In this document: piece by piece, positions 20,734 to 29,952 of the stretch
Numbering within the stretch: position 1 is the stretch's first letter
Layout of the letters: each line of letters starts with the position of its first letter
Assembly (NCBI GenBank): GCA_035048485.1
Contig: CM068584.1
Span: 54,871,739 to 54,935,738, forward strand
Direction of reading: 5' to 3'
DNA: 64,000 nucleotides
Source of the DNA: Pteria penguin
Lineage: Eukaryota; Mollusca; Bivalvia; Pterioida; Pteriidae
Notes under the pieces: generated by a model
What the model saw: the letters and a program-made list of their open reading frames with translations, nothing else
Told to the model about the DNA's origin: nothing
Database searches by the model: none
Made by a program: the position numbers and the translations under genes

Positions 20734-21298
20734 ATGTCAATAGACAAAACAACCAAGGTAGTTTGGGTAAATTTAGATGATTCTGCCCTTTTACAACAAT
20801 TACCTGGTGTAGGACCTGTAGTTGCAGAGAACATATCGCTCCTTCGATCAATACAGGGTAATATTACCACACAAACCTTTGTTTCAATAAAGGGTATCTC
20901 GAAAGGGTGGGAAAAAATGGAAAGATATAGTGGATTTTGAAATAAATCCGGATTTAGAGTATGGCACAAATTCTGATAAATCAGAGGGAAGTCCACAGAA
21001 AATTGATTTAGATTCCCACAATGTTAAACAGATGGTGGACAGTGTTCAAAATGTTATAGCAAAGAAAATGCAAAACACTAATGTAAAGTCCAATACCGAA
21101 GTTGACATTAATGGGGATAAGGAAGCAAAATCAAAGGTAAGTTTGACCCAAACTTCACTTCCCACTATTGCCTCTCAAACAATCAAGAGTACAGGTGCTT
21201 CATTCCCAACTTATACAACAAGTGTCATAGGTACTGCTACAGTTGGGGTAAGTCTGCCTGTACCTATCAGTGAAACGTACTGGGTGGAATGGGTGTAA
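20734..21298 (+). pseudogene. Gag-TatD gene, N-terminal helix-hairpin-helix part
   Basis: The start is placed at ATG 20734 (MSIDKTTKVV). SALLQQLPGVGPVVAENISL (about 20782-20841) is a textbook helix-hairpin-helix: hydrophobic helix, LPGVGP hairpin, second helix. Such motifs bind DNA backbones without sequence specificity. A frame change near 20908 leads to an acidic region (VDFEINPDLEYG) and a Ser/Thr-rich linker ending at 21298. Frame breaks occur throughout this gene, so the copy is probably dead. A helix-hairpin-helix ahead of Gag is not part of the usual Gypsy plan. Confidence 0.55.
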
Positions 21299-22200
21299 CG
21301 GGAGGGTATGCAGGCGGAGTAAGTCAGTCTGCTACCTTCAATGGGTCAACATATCCCCCATCATCCCAAGTGTCATATTCGCAAGTCTCGCAATTTCCAT
21401 ATCCACCGATATCTCAAGGTCCAGGTGGTGACGGTCCATATCTACCAGGTGGTCAAGGTTCATACCCTTCCGGTGGTCAGGAGACATATCTGCCAGGGGG
21501 TAAAGGGCGAAATCCGCCAGGTTGTCAAGGATCTTACCTATTAAGTGGTCAAGGACCTTATCCACCAGTATCCCATAATGGGCCATACTCGCAAGCATCT
21601 CAAGGACTATATCCACCAACATCCCAAGGGCCATACCGATCAACATATCAAGGACCATACCCACCAACATTCCAAGGGCTATATCCACCAGCTTCTCAAG
21701 GGCCATACCCACCATTATATCCGACATCTCAAGGACAATATCCACCACCATATGGAATCTATCAACTGAATCCACAAGGACCATATTCACCTATGTCAAG
21801 TTACAACCATCCACCGTCACCTGTACCATACCATCAGCCCCCATCTCCAGGATATCAAGGTTATTATCCACCAAGTCAAGTTCCTGCAGCCCATGGCTGG
21901 TATCCCTATGGAGCAAATAACCAAGGACCTCCTTATTATGGAAATTAGCCTATGCTTGCACAACAAGGACAAGGACAAGTAATGAATCAAGGTGGTAATG
22001 GTATCCAAGGTCAACAAGGTGGTAATGGTAACCAAGGTCAACTTGAAAATCGGGGACAAGGTTATCATGTCCAACAAGGTAATCAGGGTCAGCAAGGCAA
22101 CGAGGGTAACCGAGGTCAAGGTAATAACGGGGACAACAGAGGGATAAATGTGGGTAATAATAGACGTAACAACCAGGATAGGACGGACACGTTGCCAAAA
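21289..22200 (+). pseudogene. Gag-TatD gene, low-complexity Pro/Gly/Tyr/Gln-rich region
   Basis: About 300 codons are built from irregular repeats of the type SQGPYPP(T/A)SQG, then a Gly/Asn/Gln-rich part (GNQGQQGNEGNRGQG). An in-frame TAG at 21946-21948 separates the two parts. The composition resembles disordered, condensate-forming segments of RNA-binding proteins. At the DNA level it is a run of diverged short repeats. The region leads directly into the Gag homology without a frame change. Confidence 0.6.
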
Positions 22201-22705
22201 TCCCTACGCTATAATGACTCTGAGAATTGGAATGCATTTAAGCAAAAATTTAGTAGGTATGCTGCAGTGAAGAACTGGAACCCAATGGAATGTAAGGATT
22301 ACCTGTGTTGGTGTCTCGAGGGTAAGGCTAGTGAGTACTTTGCCACAATACTTGAACGGGACATCAATATAAGGTATGAGCAAATCCTCAAAAAAAATGG
22401 AAACGCGGTTTGGATTTAGGGAAATACCTGAAACGGCTCAAGTTCAATTAGCTAGTCTGAAACAAAATTCAGATGAAAGTATTGAGGACTGGGCTGATAG
22501 GGTATTGCGGCTTGCAACAAAGGCTTTTCCTGATTTGGCTAATGATTATATGTATAAACAGGCTATCAATAGGGTATGCCATGAGTGTTCTGACAGGCAA
22601 GCTGGACAGTTTTCTGCAAATTTACACCCGAGATCCATTGAGGAAACTTTAGATAAAATTAAGAGTTTCCAGTATAGTCATCAGGTGATATATGAAAAAA
22701 AGTAA
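22190..22705 (+). pseudogene. Gag-TatD gene, retrotransposon Gag (capsid-like) domain
   Basis: The frame reads LPKSLRYNDSENWNAFKQKF, then YAAVKNWNPMECKDYLCWCL and GKASEYF. After a frame change near 22385 it reads LKQNSDESIEDWADRVLRLA, then KAFPDLANDYM and QAINRVCHEC. This is the all-helical pattern of retrotransposon Gag proteins: W-x2-F start, YL-x-LxGxA, a SIxxWxxRV helix and a late Cys-containing helix. Gag assembles into particles and packages RNA. The frameshift lies in an A-rich stretch. Confidence 0.75.
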
Positions 22706-23075
22706 GAAAGAGGTCAAAGAAGTTCGATGTGAGTATGACAGCGACGATTCTGACACAGGTTTTGGTCAGCTAGTGCATGTTTGTCGTGTAAATAATGAAA
22801 GACAACCTTGTTCAAGGTCAAGAACAAACCAAAATGATGACTTCTCAAAAGACCAAGGTCATTTGGATCATAGAGTATCCACTATTGAAAATCAAATGGC
22901 TAGTCTTAGATCTGAATTGAAGTGCATCTTTAGAAAATTTGAAGACTGGAAGGTAAGGTCAAGGTCACCTAGCCCTAGACCTTTTAGAAGTAGGTCATTC
23001 TCTCCAAATGATGCGTGCTTTGGTTGTGGCGGTAGCGGACATTTCCGTAGAGACTGCCCCAAGTTGACAAGTTGA
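22692..23075 (+). pseudogene. Gag-TatD gene, RS-rich linker and CCHC zinc knuckle
   Basis: An acidic, then coiled-coil-like segment (IENQMASLRSELKCIF) is followed by an Arg-Ser stretch (RSRSPSPRPFRSRSFSP) and one zinc knuckle, CFGCGGSGHFRRDC (about 23013-23057, spacing C-x2-C-x4-H-x4-C). Zinc knuckles of this spacing are the nucleocapsid motif of retroelement Gag proteins and bind RNA. The frame ends at 23075. Confidence 0.8.
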
Positions 23076-23213
23076 AAGCACAAAATAAACCTTCTAATAT
23101 AAGTTTTATTTAAAGATCAAACCAACCCGGATCGAGGGAGGGGCCTTAACTCGGTCCAAATTGAAAATGGCCAAACCAGTAACAAATTTGCAAGTGATGT
23201 TATAGTATGTCAA

Positions 23214-23594
23214 ATGAGGTCAACCTCAATGGTGCATGTCCCTGCAGTTGTTCATGGTGAATGTATTAATGCAGTAATAGACACTGCTGCACAAGTTACT
23301 ATTATTTCTGACAAAATCTTTGATTCTTTTCAAGTTAAACCTAAGATTTTGAAAGAAATAACCATGCACACTGCAGGGCGTGATATGAAAATGAGAGCAT
23401 TTAGACTGGGACCCATTGAAATTAAACTTGGGCCTCGGATATTTATGGAAGAAATATATATGGCTCCCATTGAAGATTCAATGTTACTTGGTTTAGATTT
23501 TCTGGAAAAGCATCAAGTTACAATCAACATGGACAAAAATACATTGTCTATTGGTGATCAAGAGCTTCCTTTTTCATCAGGCAAGCTCCTGTAG
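23214..23594 (+). pseudogene. Gag-TatD gene, retropepsin-like aspartic protease
   Basis: VIDTAAQVTIIS carries the active-site Asp-Thr-Ala triad (Asp codon 23280-23282). LLGLDFLEKHQVTINM matches the late hydrophobic-Gly-hydrophobic segment of retropepsins. The length (about 125 codons) is right for a retroelement protease. After a frame change near 23582 the text VGGPKVARVTVNKRTVVPAL matches the connector that normally leads to reverse transcriptase in Gypsy Pol, but no reverse transcriptase follows. Confidence 0.8.
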
Positions 23595-23707
23595 GAGGGC
23601 CAAAGGTTGCTAGGGTTACTGTGAATAAAAGGACGGTAGTTCCGGCATTGTCAGTCCTACGGTTGCCTTGTAAAACTAGTAGTGCCAAGGCTCCGTTTCA
23701 GGTGAAG

Positions 23708-24586
23708 ATATGGAAGTCCGTATCGACCATAATAACAATAAGGAGTCTGCACGGTATCAAGCATTTGATAGTCATTTTCACATGGACAGGACCAGCATCA
23801 AACTCTGGGAAAGATTTAAGGACCAGAAAGTGGAGGATGTGTTGAGATTGTCCTCATCGAGCCAATGTCCCCCCAACATTGTCGTTAACTTGGCGGGAGG
23901 GATCATAGTGTACAGCAAACCAGCCAACCATCCAAGGAATATAACCCTTTCAAGTCCTTGGCAGATCGCTGTAGGTATACACCCAAAACACCATCAGGAA
24001 TTGACGGCTCAACGTTTCCAGCACCTAACGAATAATTGGATTTCCCCCAGGTTGTTGCCCTTGGCGAAGTGGCATTGGATAGGACTGTATCGGCAGGGCT
24101 CTGGAGACATCAGGAAGAGGTATTCTGTCAGGTGTTGCCACTGACTAAACCTAATCGACCATTGGTTCTGCACCTGAGAGGTACCAAATCTGACATCATA
24201 GGAATGGATGTACATGCCAGAGAAATGCAGTTGCTAGACAAGCACTGTGCTCATCACCAATTACTGCACATTCATTGTTTCACTGGAGACCGGCAGCTGG
24301 TACGGGACTGGTTGAAGCGCTTTCCTCGTACATACTCTTCTGGGGTTACTGCCACTGCAGGGAGGTTCAATGAGGAACAGATTCAGCGCCTTAATTCCAT
24401 TTCCCTGAACGCTTGTTATTGGAAACGGATTCCCCTTACATACCAACTGCACACTATGTATCTGTTAACACCCGAGCATATTTGGGAGATGTGCCTAGCG
24501 TGGTTGCTCCTCACCTTAAGATGTCAGTGAAGGATCTCCTGCAGTTGACCACAACCAACGCTCAGAGATTGTACGGGGCAGCATAA
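23708..24586 (+). pseudogene. TatD-family metal-dependent nuclease domain fused downstream of Gag-protease
   Basis: All conserved TatD metal ligands can be read in order. H-x-H is in AFDSHFHMDRT (codons 23773 and 23779); AVGIHPKHH follows. Glu is in ALGEVALDRT (24066). His is in LVLHLRG (24171) and in LLHIHCFTGD (24273). Asp is in LETDSPYIPTAHY (24428). The end, VKDLLQLTTTNAQRLYG, is the usual TatD C-terminal helix, with a stop at 24584-24586. Frame changes lie near 24035 and 24418. TatD enzymes are TIM-barrel DNases/exonucleases. The coding order continues directly from the protease, with about 40 residues between, so a fused polyprotein or a deletion of reverse transcriptase are both possible. 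Confidence 0.75.
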
Positions 24587-24589
24587 AAA

Positions 24590-25088
24590 TTTCACCTGTA
24601 ATAGGCAGTATAGACGGCCTGTTACATATATCCTTTGATGGGCAGTTCAGTCAGCCTGTTACAGAATTGTTATGTCAGTATTTTGTAATAATAGGTAGTC
24701 TAGATAGTCTATTTAAATGTACTGATATTTTTGTATTAGATACATGTAAAACTTCTTAGTCTGGCTATTTTTTTTTCAAAATAGTCGGAATATTTCAGTT
24801 TATAATGCACTGGTCTTTCATCATGGAATGGGTAGTAGTGTGGTAGAATTGGTCGGGTTCGACATTTGTATTTAATGTGTTGACCCACTAACGTAGCGAC
24901 GTCTACGGTGTATTTTGCATTGACCCAAACTTTGTCGAATCCTTCAACAGGGATACTACTACTGTAATTCATTTCTGTTGATTTAATGCGTTGAAAATGC
25001 AGACCCAAGTGAATAACAAATGCTGTTATCTCTATAGAATTACTAATTATACAGAGCCCTTGTCGATCACGAGTACAACTGACAGGCA
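24590..25088. other. 3' flank of the Gag-TatD gene; nothing else recognised
   Basis: Contains the second copy of the 32-bp repeat (24839-24870) and a match to the 18.9-19.5-kb repeat at about 24892-24930 (GTAGCGACGTCTACGG, GCATTGACCCAAA). No coding frame supported. Confidence 0.35.
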
Positions 25089-25165
25089 CAGTGGCGGATC
25101 AAGGATTTCCGAAAGGGGGGGGGACATGTGTTTTAGCTCCCCCCCCCCCTCTAAATCCGCCACTG
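25089..25165. mobile_element. 77-bp MITE with CAGTGGCGGAT inverted ends
   Basis: The left end reads CAGTGGCGGATCAAGGATTT and the right end is the inverse of CAGTGGCGGATTTAGAGGGG; poly(G) and poly(C) runs face each other inside. The structure is a short hairpin transposon remnant, hAT-like by its ends. No target duplication is evident. Confidence 0.6.
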
Positions 25166-25446
25166 ATGCAAGGTAACGGCAGAACGAATGAATGCTAGAC
25201 GTTTCTGTACAAGGAGTTTCTGTACACTAGAAAGACGTTTCGGCACATAAGTTTTTGTGACTTATGCACTATATTTAATTTAATCCGACTTAAAACAATA
25301 TTATATGCTATAATTCAAGGTAAAGATGATATAATTCACCCTTGTTAGATCCTTCAGTAGTGTTTAAAATAGATTCTATTTTAGTGTCTCAACATATACT
25401 CTTGAAGGTGGAGATCAAAGTTTTTTGTACGACATGGTATCAATGA

Positions 25447-25455
25447 ATATTCATG
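25447..25455. repeat. MULE target-site duplication (second copy 33909-33917)
   Basis: ATATTCATG is present exactly once at each boundary; 9 bp is the usual Mutator-family duplication. Confidence 0.75.
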
Positions 25456-25643
25456 GGGTCAGACTACTTTAAGCCCACTGTAAGCCTAGGAATATTATGT
25501 ACTTTTATTGATATATATCAATAAAGTGACTTAAATTATGTGTGTATATACATTTCCAAACGGATTCAACTCATAATAACTAAGAAAAGTCCCTTTATAT
25601 GTCTCTGTTTGTTTTGATCGCCATGTTTAAAGAACGATAACTC
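25456..25643 (+). repeat. MULE left terminal inverted repeat
   Basis: Matches the reverse complement of 33673-33908 from the outer GGTCAGACTACTT to the inner AAAGAACGATAACTC. It includes the palindrome TTGATATATATCAA. Confidence 0.85.
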
Positions 25644-26289
25644 CGACAACACTAATAACTTCTAAATATACTCACTGCTCGATGCGATATATTATTTGTA
25701 TCCAATTACCTAGGAATTTAGTACAAGTTTAATTTCTCTAAATATAATGCATAACTTTCGAATGAGAGGAAAATGTGAGAGGTATGTTTTAATGAATATT
25801 ACAGTATCATGTGTGTAGAACTCTTAGCCTTATTCGTTTAGAATAAGTTTCCAGACCTAACGACAAGGACGTGGCTCTACTTATAGGTCCTTTTTTATTA
25901 TTATTATCAATTTTATTTTTTACTACCGTTATATTTTATTAATTTTCAAGTGTTTACTCAATTTGTTTTAATTATTCATTTTATATATTTAAAATAAATG
26001 TAATTTCATACATATTCAGTTGCCTTTTCAAATTTATTAATTGTCAATATTTTACATATCTTTTTCTATTTATTGTAGTTGTGCATTTCTTTATATTGTT
26101 CTTTATTAATGAACTATTCATATTTGTTTGGGTTTTTTTTTCTTTCTTTTTTTTTTGGGGGGGGGGGGGGGGGGTTTATTAGGGAAATATTAAATATTGA
26201 ACTTCATACTTATTTATCCATTTGTTATTTATTGATTAATTCAATTAGTTTTGTAGTAATAAGTAATTAGATAATAAATGTACATCTAT

Positions 26290-26505
26290 TCTTCATTGTG
26301 AATCTTAAACCTTTATAAATAAAAATAAAAAGTTCATTTATATGTAGATATGTTATACAATGAGAGCTGGTCTTTCCTAAATATTTTTAATTGCTCTTTT
26401 TTAATTTGGTTTATGTTAGCTTGTAACCGTCGCCACATGGGTGAAATATTCCCGGTGCGACGTAAAACAATAATGTATCTATCTATCTATCTATCAGTCT
26501 GTTTT
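26290..26505 (+). mobile_element. LINE/SINE 3' tail inserted inside the MULE
   Basis: TTATACAATG, AGCTTGTAACCGTCG, GTGAAATATTCCCGGTGCG and ACGTAAAACAAT, followed by (TATC)n to about 26500, match 14680-14835. It lies between the left TIR and the transposase stop codon, so it inserted into the element's 3' flank. Only the tail is present. Confidence 0.55.
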
Positions 26506-26523
26506 GAAATCTAAAATACATTG

Positions 26524-28413
26524 TCAAGTTTTAAAGCGTTTGTGGGTAATAGTAGTTGTTTTTGTATTCCTTACACGTTTGATTTGACCCGGTTTCTTAG
26601 CAAGACGCACACTTAATGGGATATTTAGAGAGCCATCGGATGATTCAACAGTTTTTTCTGGGGTTGGTCGAAATCTTATAAATTTATTGTATGCTTTACA
26701 TCTTTGCTCTTCAGAGAGTTCAATCCAACAGTCATGAGGTATTCTTAAATGCCTTGCACGTCCCGATAATTCTAAATTTCCCCTCCCATGTAGTGCCCCT
26801 CTGATTTCTATTAATTGGCTTTCATGGATTTCCCTTAATCTTTCAATTAATTCAGGTACTTTAGAAACCTTCCAGTTACCTAATAATTTAATTTTGTGGT
26901 TCATGCTCTCACAATTGTTATTCTTCCAGTTTGACGGTATTCTAGTGTTTTTCTGGCTGGGGATGAAAATTTTTTCTTTAATAGTTGGTAGTAATTTATT
27001 TGTGATATATTTATTTTGTCCTAATTCAAATTTCTCTATTATTTCTGTTTCGCGCTCTAGGTATGCAACACGAGACGATGAGTTTAATAGTCCAGAGGGG
27101 CCAAAAATTGCATTTATTACATCACTTCTATTGTTTTCTGGCATGTTTTGACTAGTAAGGTTTCGTTGCGCGTTTTCCTGTAAATGTCGCGTACAGAGAA
27201 TGTGTTCTGATGATGGAAACGAGGTTTGAATTGCGTTTATTAAAGCCTGTTCTTCGTCTGTCCCAAATACAATTTTTTCTGTTTGGATCTGCATTCCTAA
27301 AGCTGCCCTAATTTTAGAAAGAAAGTCACAGTATGTACTATACGATCCATCCCAATGTAAAAGTGAAGGGCCTAACATGATAGGAGAAGTGGATGTACCT
27401 TTTCTTATAAGATTAAAATTTTGATACACCATTGCAGTTAAGAAACATGGTCCGAGATTAAAAGTTCTATCAATACCAATAATACTATCTGTTGTCATGC
27501 AGTTCTTCATGTCTTCCAGTTGTTCATCAGTGAAACAAATAATACTGGGTGGTTTATCATTATTATTTGCTACAATACATTGTGTGAAGTTGTTACCTTG
27601 CAGGGAGTTCAGAAAAGATTGCATATCATCTGCCAAATTGTTTTTAGATTGTGGGTTTTCCTGTTTATTTTTTCTGTACTTTGCATTTTTTATTACTTTT
27701 AGATCAATCAGATTTTCTGGGTCTGCCTTTTCTAGGTCTTTTGCGATGTTTGATGGTTTTTTGTTATGATTAAGCCCTTCATCTATGATTGATTTTTGGA
27801 TTAATGTTGGCCGCTTATATGGTTGCTTCGTAGTTCTTGCGTTTGCATGGACACTTTCACCTGGGTATTCACCGAGATATTCAAATACAGCTAATGCAAG
27901 TTTGTCATCGTTGATCATGTTGGGGATCTGTGTGAACCAACTCACACGTCTTTGGTATTTAGGGTCTTTTTTAAGTTTTGAGTAGTACCTCTGTAATATA
28001 ATCAATGTACTTGGGTCTGGCTGTGGGTTCATCTCAGTTAATTTACCTTTTAAAGACTTGTAAAAGCAATTCTGTTTTTTATGTATAGATTCATATAAAC
28101 CAGAGGTTTCAGATCGTGAATAATAATGGGTCTTTAATGAATTTTTGAACCAGACCCCACAATCATCAATGAATGACCTTTTAGAATTTAAAGACGCGTT
28201 TTCCTTCATGCTAACAACGAAATACACATTTTCCTTCCTACCATTTGGGACGGTCGTTGGTTGATCACTAGAGCTATTTGTAATTATATGTAAAGTTGAG
28301 TGGAAGTCCAATAACTTGTCATTTAGACCGTTTTCCACCGGGTTCCTGAAAGGTTGTCGCACATAATGTTGTTCTGAACTGTCTGATTTGTTGCTGTTGT
28401 CTGCTGTCTCCAT
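26524..28413 (-). CDS. MULE transposase (C-terminal part of a PHD-OTU-transposase protein)
   Basis: 629 codons. Residues about 70-260 form a basic, DNA-binding-like N-terminal region. The MULE catalytic core follows: IIGIDRTFNLG (first Asp, residue 315), LLHWDGSYSTY, VFGTDEEQALINAI (second Asp, 386) and HILCTRHLQEN (C407-x2-H410, the usual insertion site). A late NNNCESMNHKIK segment and a basic tail (KKPGQIKRVRNTK) follow. The enzyme cuts and pastes the element through its TIRs in the nucleus. Text upstream of the first Met continues in frame as TDSDSDFE and matches repeats at the end of the PHD-OTU frame. I infer that both frames were one protein, split by one extra base in an A-run near 28440. 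Confidence 0.85.
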   Translation of the reverse strand: METADNSNKSDSSEQHYVRQPFRNPVENGLNDKLLDFHSTLHIITNSSSDQPTTVPNGRKENVYFVVSMKENASLNSKRSFIDDCGVWFKNSLKTHYYSRSETSGLYESIHKKQNCFYKSLKGKLTEMNPQPDPSTLIILQRYYSKLKKDPKYQRRVSWFTQIPNMINDDKLALAVFEYLGEYPGESVHANARTTKQPYKRPTLIQKSIIDEGLNHNKKPSNIAKDLEKADPENLIDLKVIKNAKYRKNKQENPQSKNNLADDMQSFLNSLQGNNFTQCIVANNNDKPPSIICFTDEQLEDMKNCMTTDSIIGIDRTFNLGPCFLTAMVYQNFNLIRKGTSTSPIMLGPSLLHWDGSYSTYCDFLSKIRAALGMQIQTEKIVFGTDEEQALINAIQTSFPSSEHILCTRHLQENAQRNLTSQNMPENNRSDVINAIFGPSGLLNSSSRVAYLERETEIIEKFELGQNKYITNKLLPTIKEKIFIPSQKNTRIPSNWKNNNCESMNHKIKLLGNWKVSKVPELIERLREIHESQLIEIRGALHGRGNLELSGRARHLRIPHDCWIELSEEQRCKAYNKFIRFRPTPEKTVESSDGSLNIPLSVRLAKKPGQIKRVRNTKTTTITHKRFKT

Positions 28414-29714
28414 CTCAAAGTCAGAGTCACTGTCCGTTTTTCTGAAGGAAGAGGAGGGAACTCCATCTCGTCAGTGATGTCCAAGACTGGAGTGTTTAAA
28501 CTGCTGGAACTGTCGTCATTTTCAATGTAGTTAATAGTTTCAACGTCATCCATGGTCTTCATTTCTAATTTGGAGTCAGTATGATTAACTGGTGATTGAA
28601 GAGGAGGAAACTCAATCTCATCAGTAATATCCAAAGACGGAGCGTTTGGAGTGTTGTCATCCTCTGTGTTGTCCATTGTTTCTACATCCGACTCGGACTC
28701 TGAGTGATAATCTGCAGCGCGAAGGGGAGGAAAATCTGACTCACTGGTTAAATCTAGGATTGAACATGTTTTAGTGATGTCTGTAGACGGCAGTAATAAC
28801 GCGAAATGATTCGGCGTCCATGTCCCATTTCCACTGAAAGGGGATGTGTTAGACCAAAGTATATTGACGGGGTTTTTACTGCAGTGTGAATATCTAGGAG
28901 TGAAAATTCTATTCAAAATACCGATGGTTGTATCAAAAATTCCATTTATTGCTGGATACAAAGAACGAATTGGATGGCCGATGACAGTAGCTAAGGCATG
29001 AATGGTCAAAGCTGAGGAAAATGAATAATTCGTAGAACAGTCCTTAACGGCCTCCTTATAATTAGGGCTTACTGCGGACAGGTTCTGCTTGTGGTAATCC
29101 TCGTAGAAAGTACGATTCTCTATCATTTCAACGGCGGTTCTATATCTTAGCTCCATGGATAGATCTTCATCGCTCTGAAGTCCAAGGGACACAGCATTAA
29201 ATAGACAATTACCGTCACCTGACGTTTGAGCGGCATAGAAATGCGAGTTGTTCCCCAAAAAGTTTGACCCAATTTTATCCATAGGTAAAGGCGAAGAGTT
29301 TTGAGTTTTGCTTGCCTGAATATTACTAGGTACAAATCGCATCAATATGGATTCAACTTTTGCAGCGTCGATATCTTTATGGTGTTGTTTCAGTCTATTA
29401 AGCCCTGCGGAGAAGTTGTATTTTCCTTCCGAATCCAGACAACAGTTCGAACATGTGTATGGCAAGGAAGTCTTGCAGAGGAATGAGAACTGATGATTTG
29501 TAAGTTTTTCACATTTCTGATGAAACCAGACATTGCAAGAATCACATGCAATGTCTCTCTTGCCGTCACACTCCAGATTACATTTTCCACAAGGAAATCT
29601 AGGTATAGTTGCTTTAGCAGTTTTTCGTTTGTTACGAGAAGAGACTCGAGTGGGGAAGGAGGTGGCATCATTCAGCAAATCTGTAACTCCACCACAGCGA
29701 AGAACTGGAAGCAT
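28323..29714 (-). CDS. PHD finger and OTU protease (N-terminal part of the MULE protein)
   Basis: 463 codons. Residues 40-93 form a PHD finger (CGKC, CDSC, WFHQKC, CSNC), which usually reads histone H3 tails. Residues 155-312 form an OTU protease: GDGNCLF with Cys170 and TPNHFALLL with His303. The tail has three imperfect repeats built around SLDITDEIEFPPL plus an acidic linker. The last repeat runs into the transposase frame, with a 91-bp overlap in a different frame. The start at 29714 is the first Met; the preceding Pro/Thr-repeat frame is shifted by one. PHD-mediated chromatin targeting and OTU deubiquitination of an element protein or host factor are family-based inferences. Confidence 0.85.
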   Translation of the reverse strand: MLPVLRCGGVTDLLNDATSFPTRVSSRNKRKTAKATIPRFPCGKCNLECDGKRDIACDSCNVWFHQKCEKLTNHQFSFLCKTSLPYTCSNCCLDSEGKYNFSAGLNRLKQHHKDIDAAKVESILMRFVPSNIQASKTQNSSPLPMDKIGSNFLGNNSHFYAAQTSGDGNCLFNAVSLGLQSDEDLSMELRYRTAVEMIENRTFYEDYHKQNLSAVSPNYKEAVKDCSTNYSFSSALTIHALATVIGHPIRSLYPAINGIFDTTIGILNRIFTPRYSHCSKNPVNILWSNTSPFSGNGTWTPNHFALLLPSTDITKTCSILDLTSESDFPPLRAADYHSESESDVETMDNTEDDNTPNAPSLDITDEIEFPPLQSPVNHTDSKLEMKTMDDVETINYIENDDSSSSLNTPVLDITDEMEFPPLPSEKRTVTLTLRWRQQTTATNQTVQNNIMCDNLSGTRWKTV

Positions 29715-29952
29715 GGAATGGTGGTCTCTGGAGTTGGCAAGGGTACGATCGCTGGCATGGGAATGGTGGTGTCTGGAGTTGGCATGTTTACGGTCGCTGG
29801 CATGGGAATGGTCGTCTCTGGAGTTGGCAAGGATACGGTCGCTGGCATGGGAATGGTCGTCTCTGGAGTTGGCAAGGGTACGATCGCTGGCATGGGAATG
29901 GTGGTCTCTGGAGTTGGCAAGGGTGTTGGCATCTGATCGGTTGTACCATAAT
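29700..29952 (-). CDS. Pro/Thr-rich repeat exon upstream of the PHD-OTU frame
   Basis: A good splice acceptor (TTCATTCGTATATTGCAG on the minus strand) ends at 29953. The exon reads DYGTTDQMPTPL and then five 15-residue repeats of PTPETTIPMPA(I/T)V(P/S/N)L. The frame ends at about 29672, just past the next frame's start at 29714. Either the MULE gene has an upstream intron and a second frame break here, or this is a separate short exon. The repeat is disordered, mucin-like and Thr-rich. Confidence 0.45.
29717..29935. repeat. 45-bp coding minisatellite, five copies
   Basis: TCTGGAGTTGGCA recurs at 29727, 29772, 29817, 29862 and 29907, a constant 45-bp period. Copies differ at a few sites that alter one or two residues of the encoded 15-mer. 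Confidence 0.9.

Noticed and set aside
21338..21790. Met/Asp/Leu-rich minus-strand frame
   Set aside because: It is the mirror of the Pro/Gly/Tyr/Gln-rich repeats of the Gag gene; periodic DNA keeps all frames open.
19924..24870. LTR pair for the Gag-TatD gene
   Set aside because: Only 32 bp are identical and similarity stops at once on both sides; a second shared motif lies in a different order. Too short for an LTR call.
27497..27769. Plus-strand frames with hydrophobic, membrane-like text
   Set aside because: They are the reverse of the MULE transposase coding sequence.
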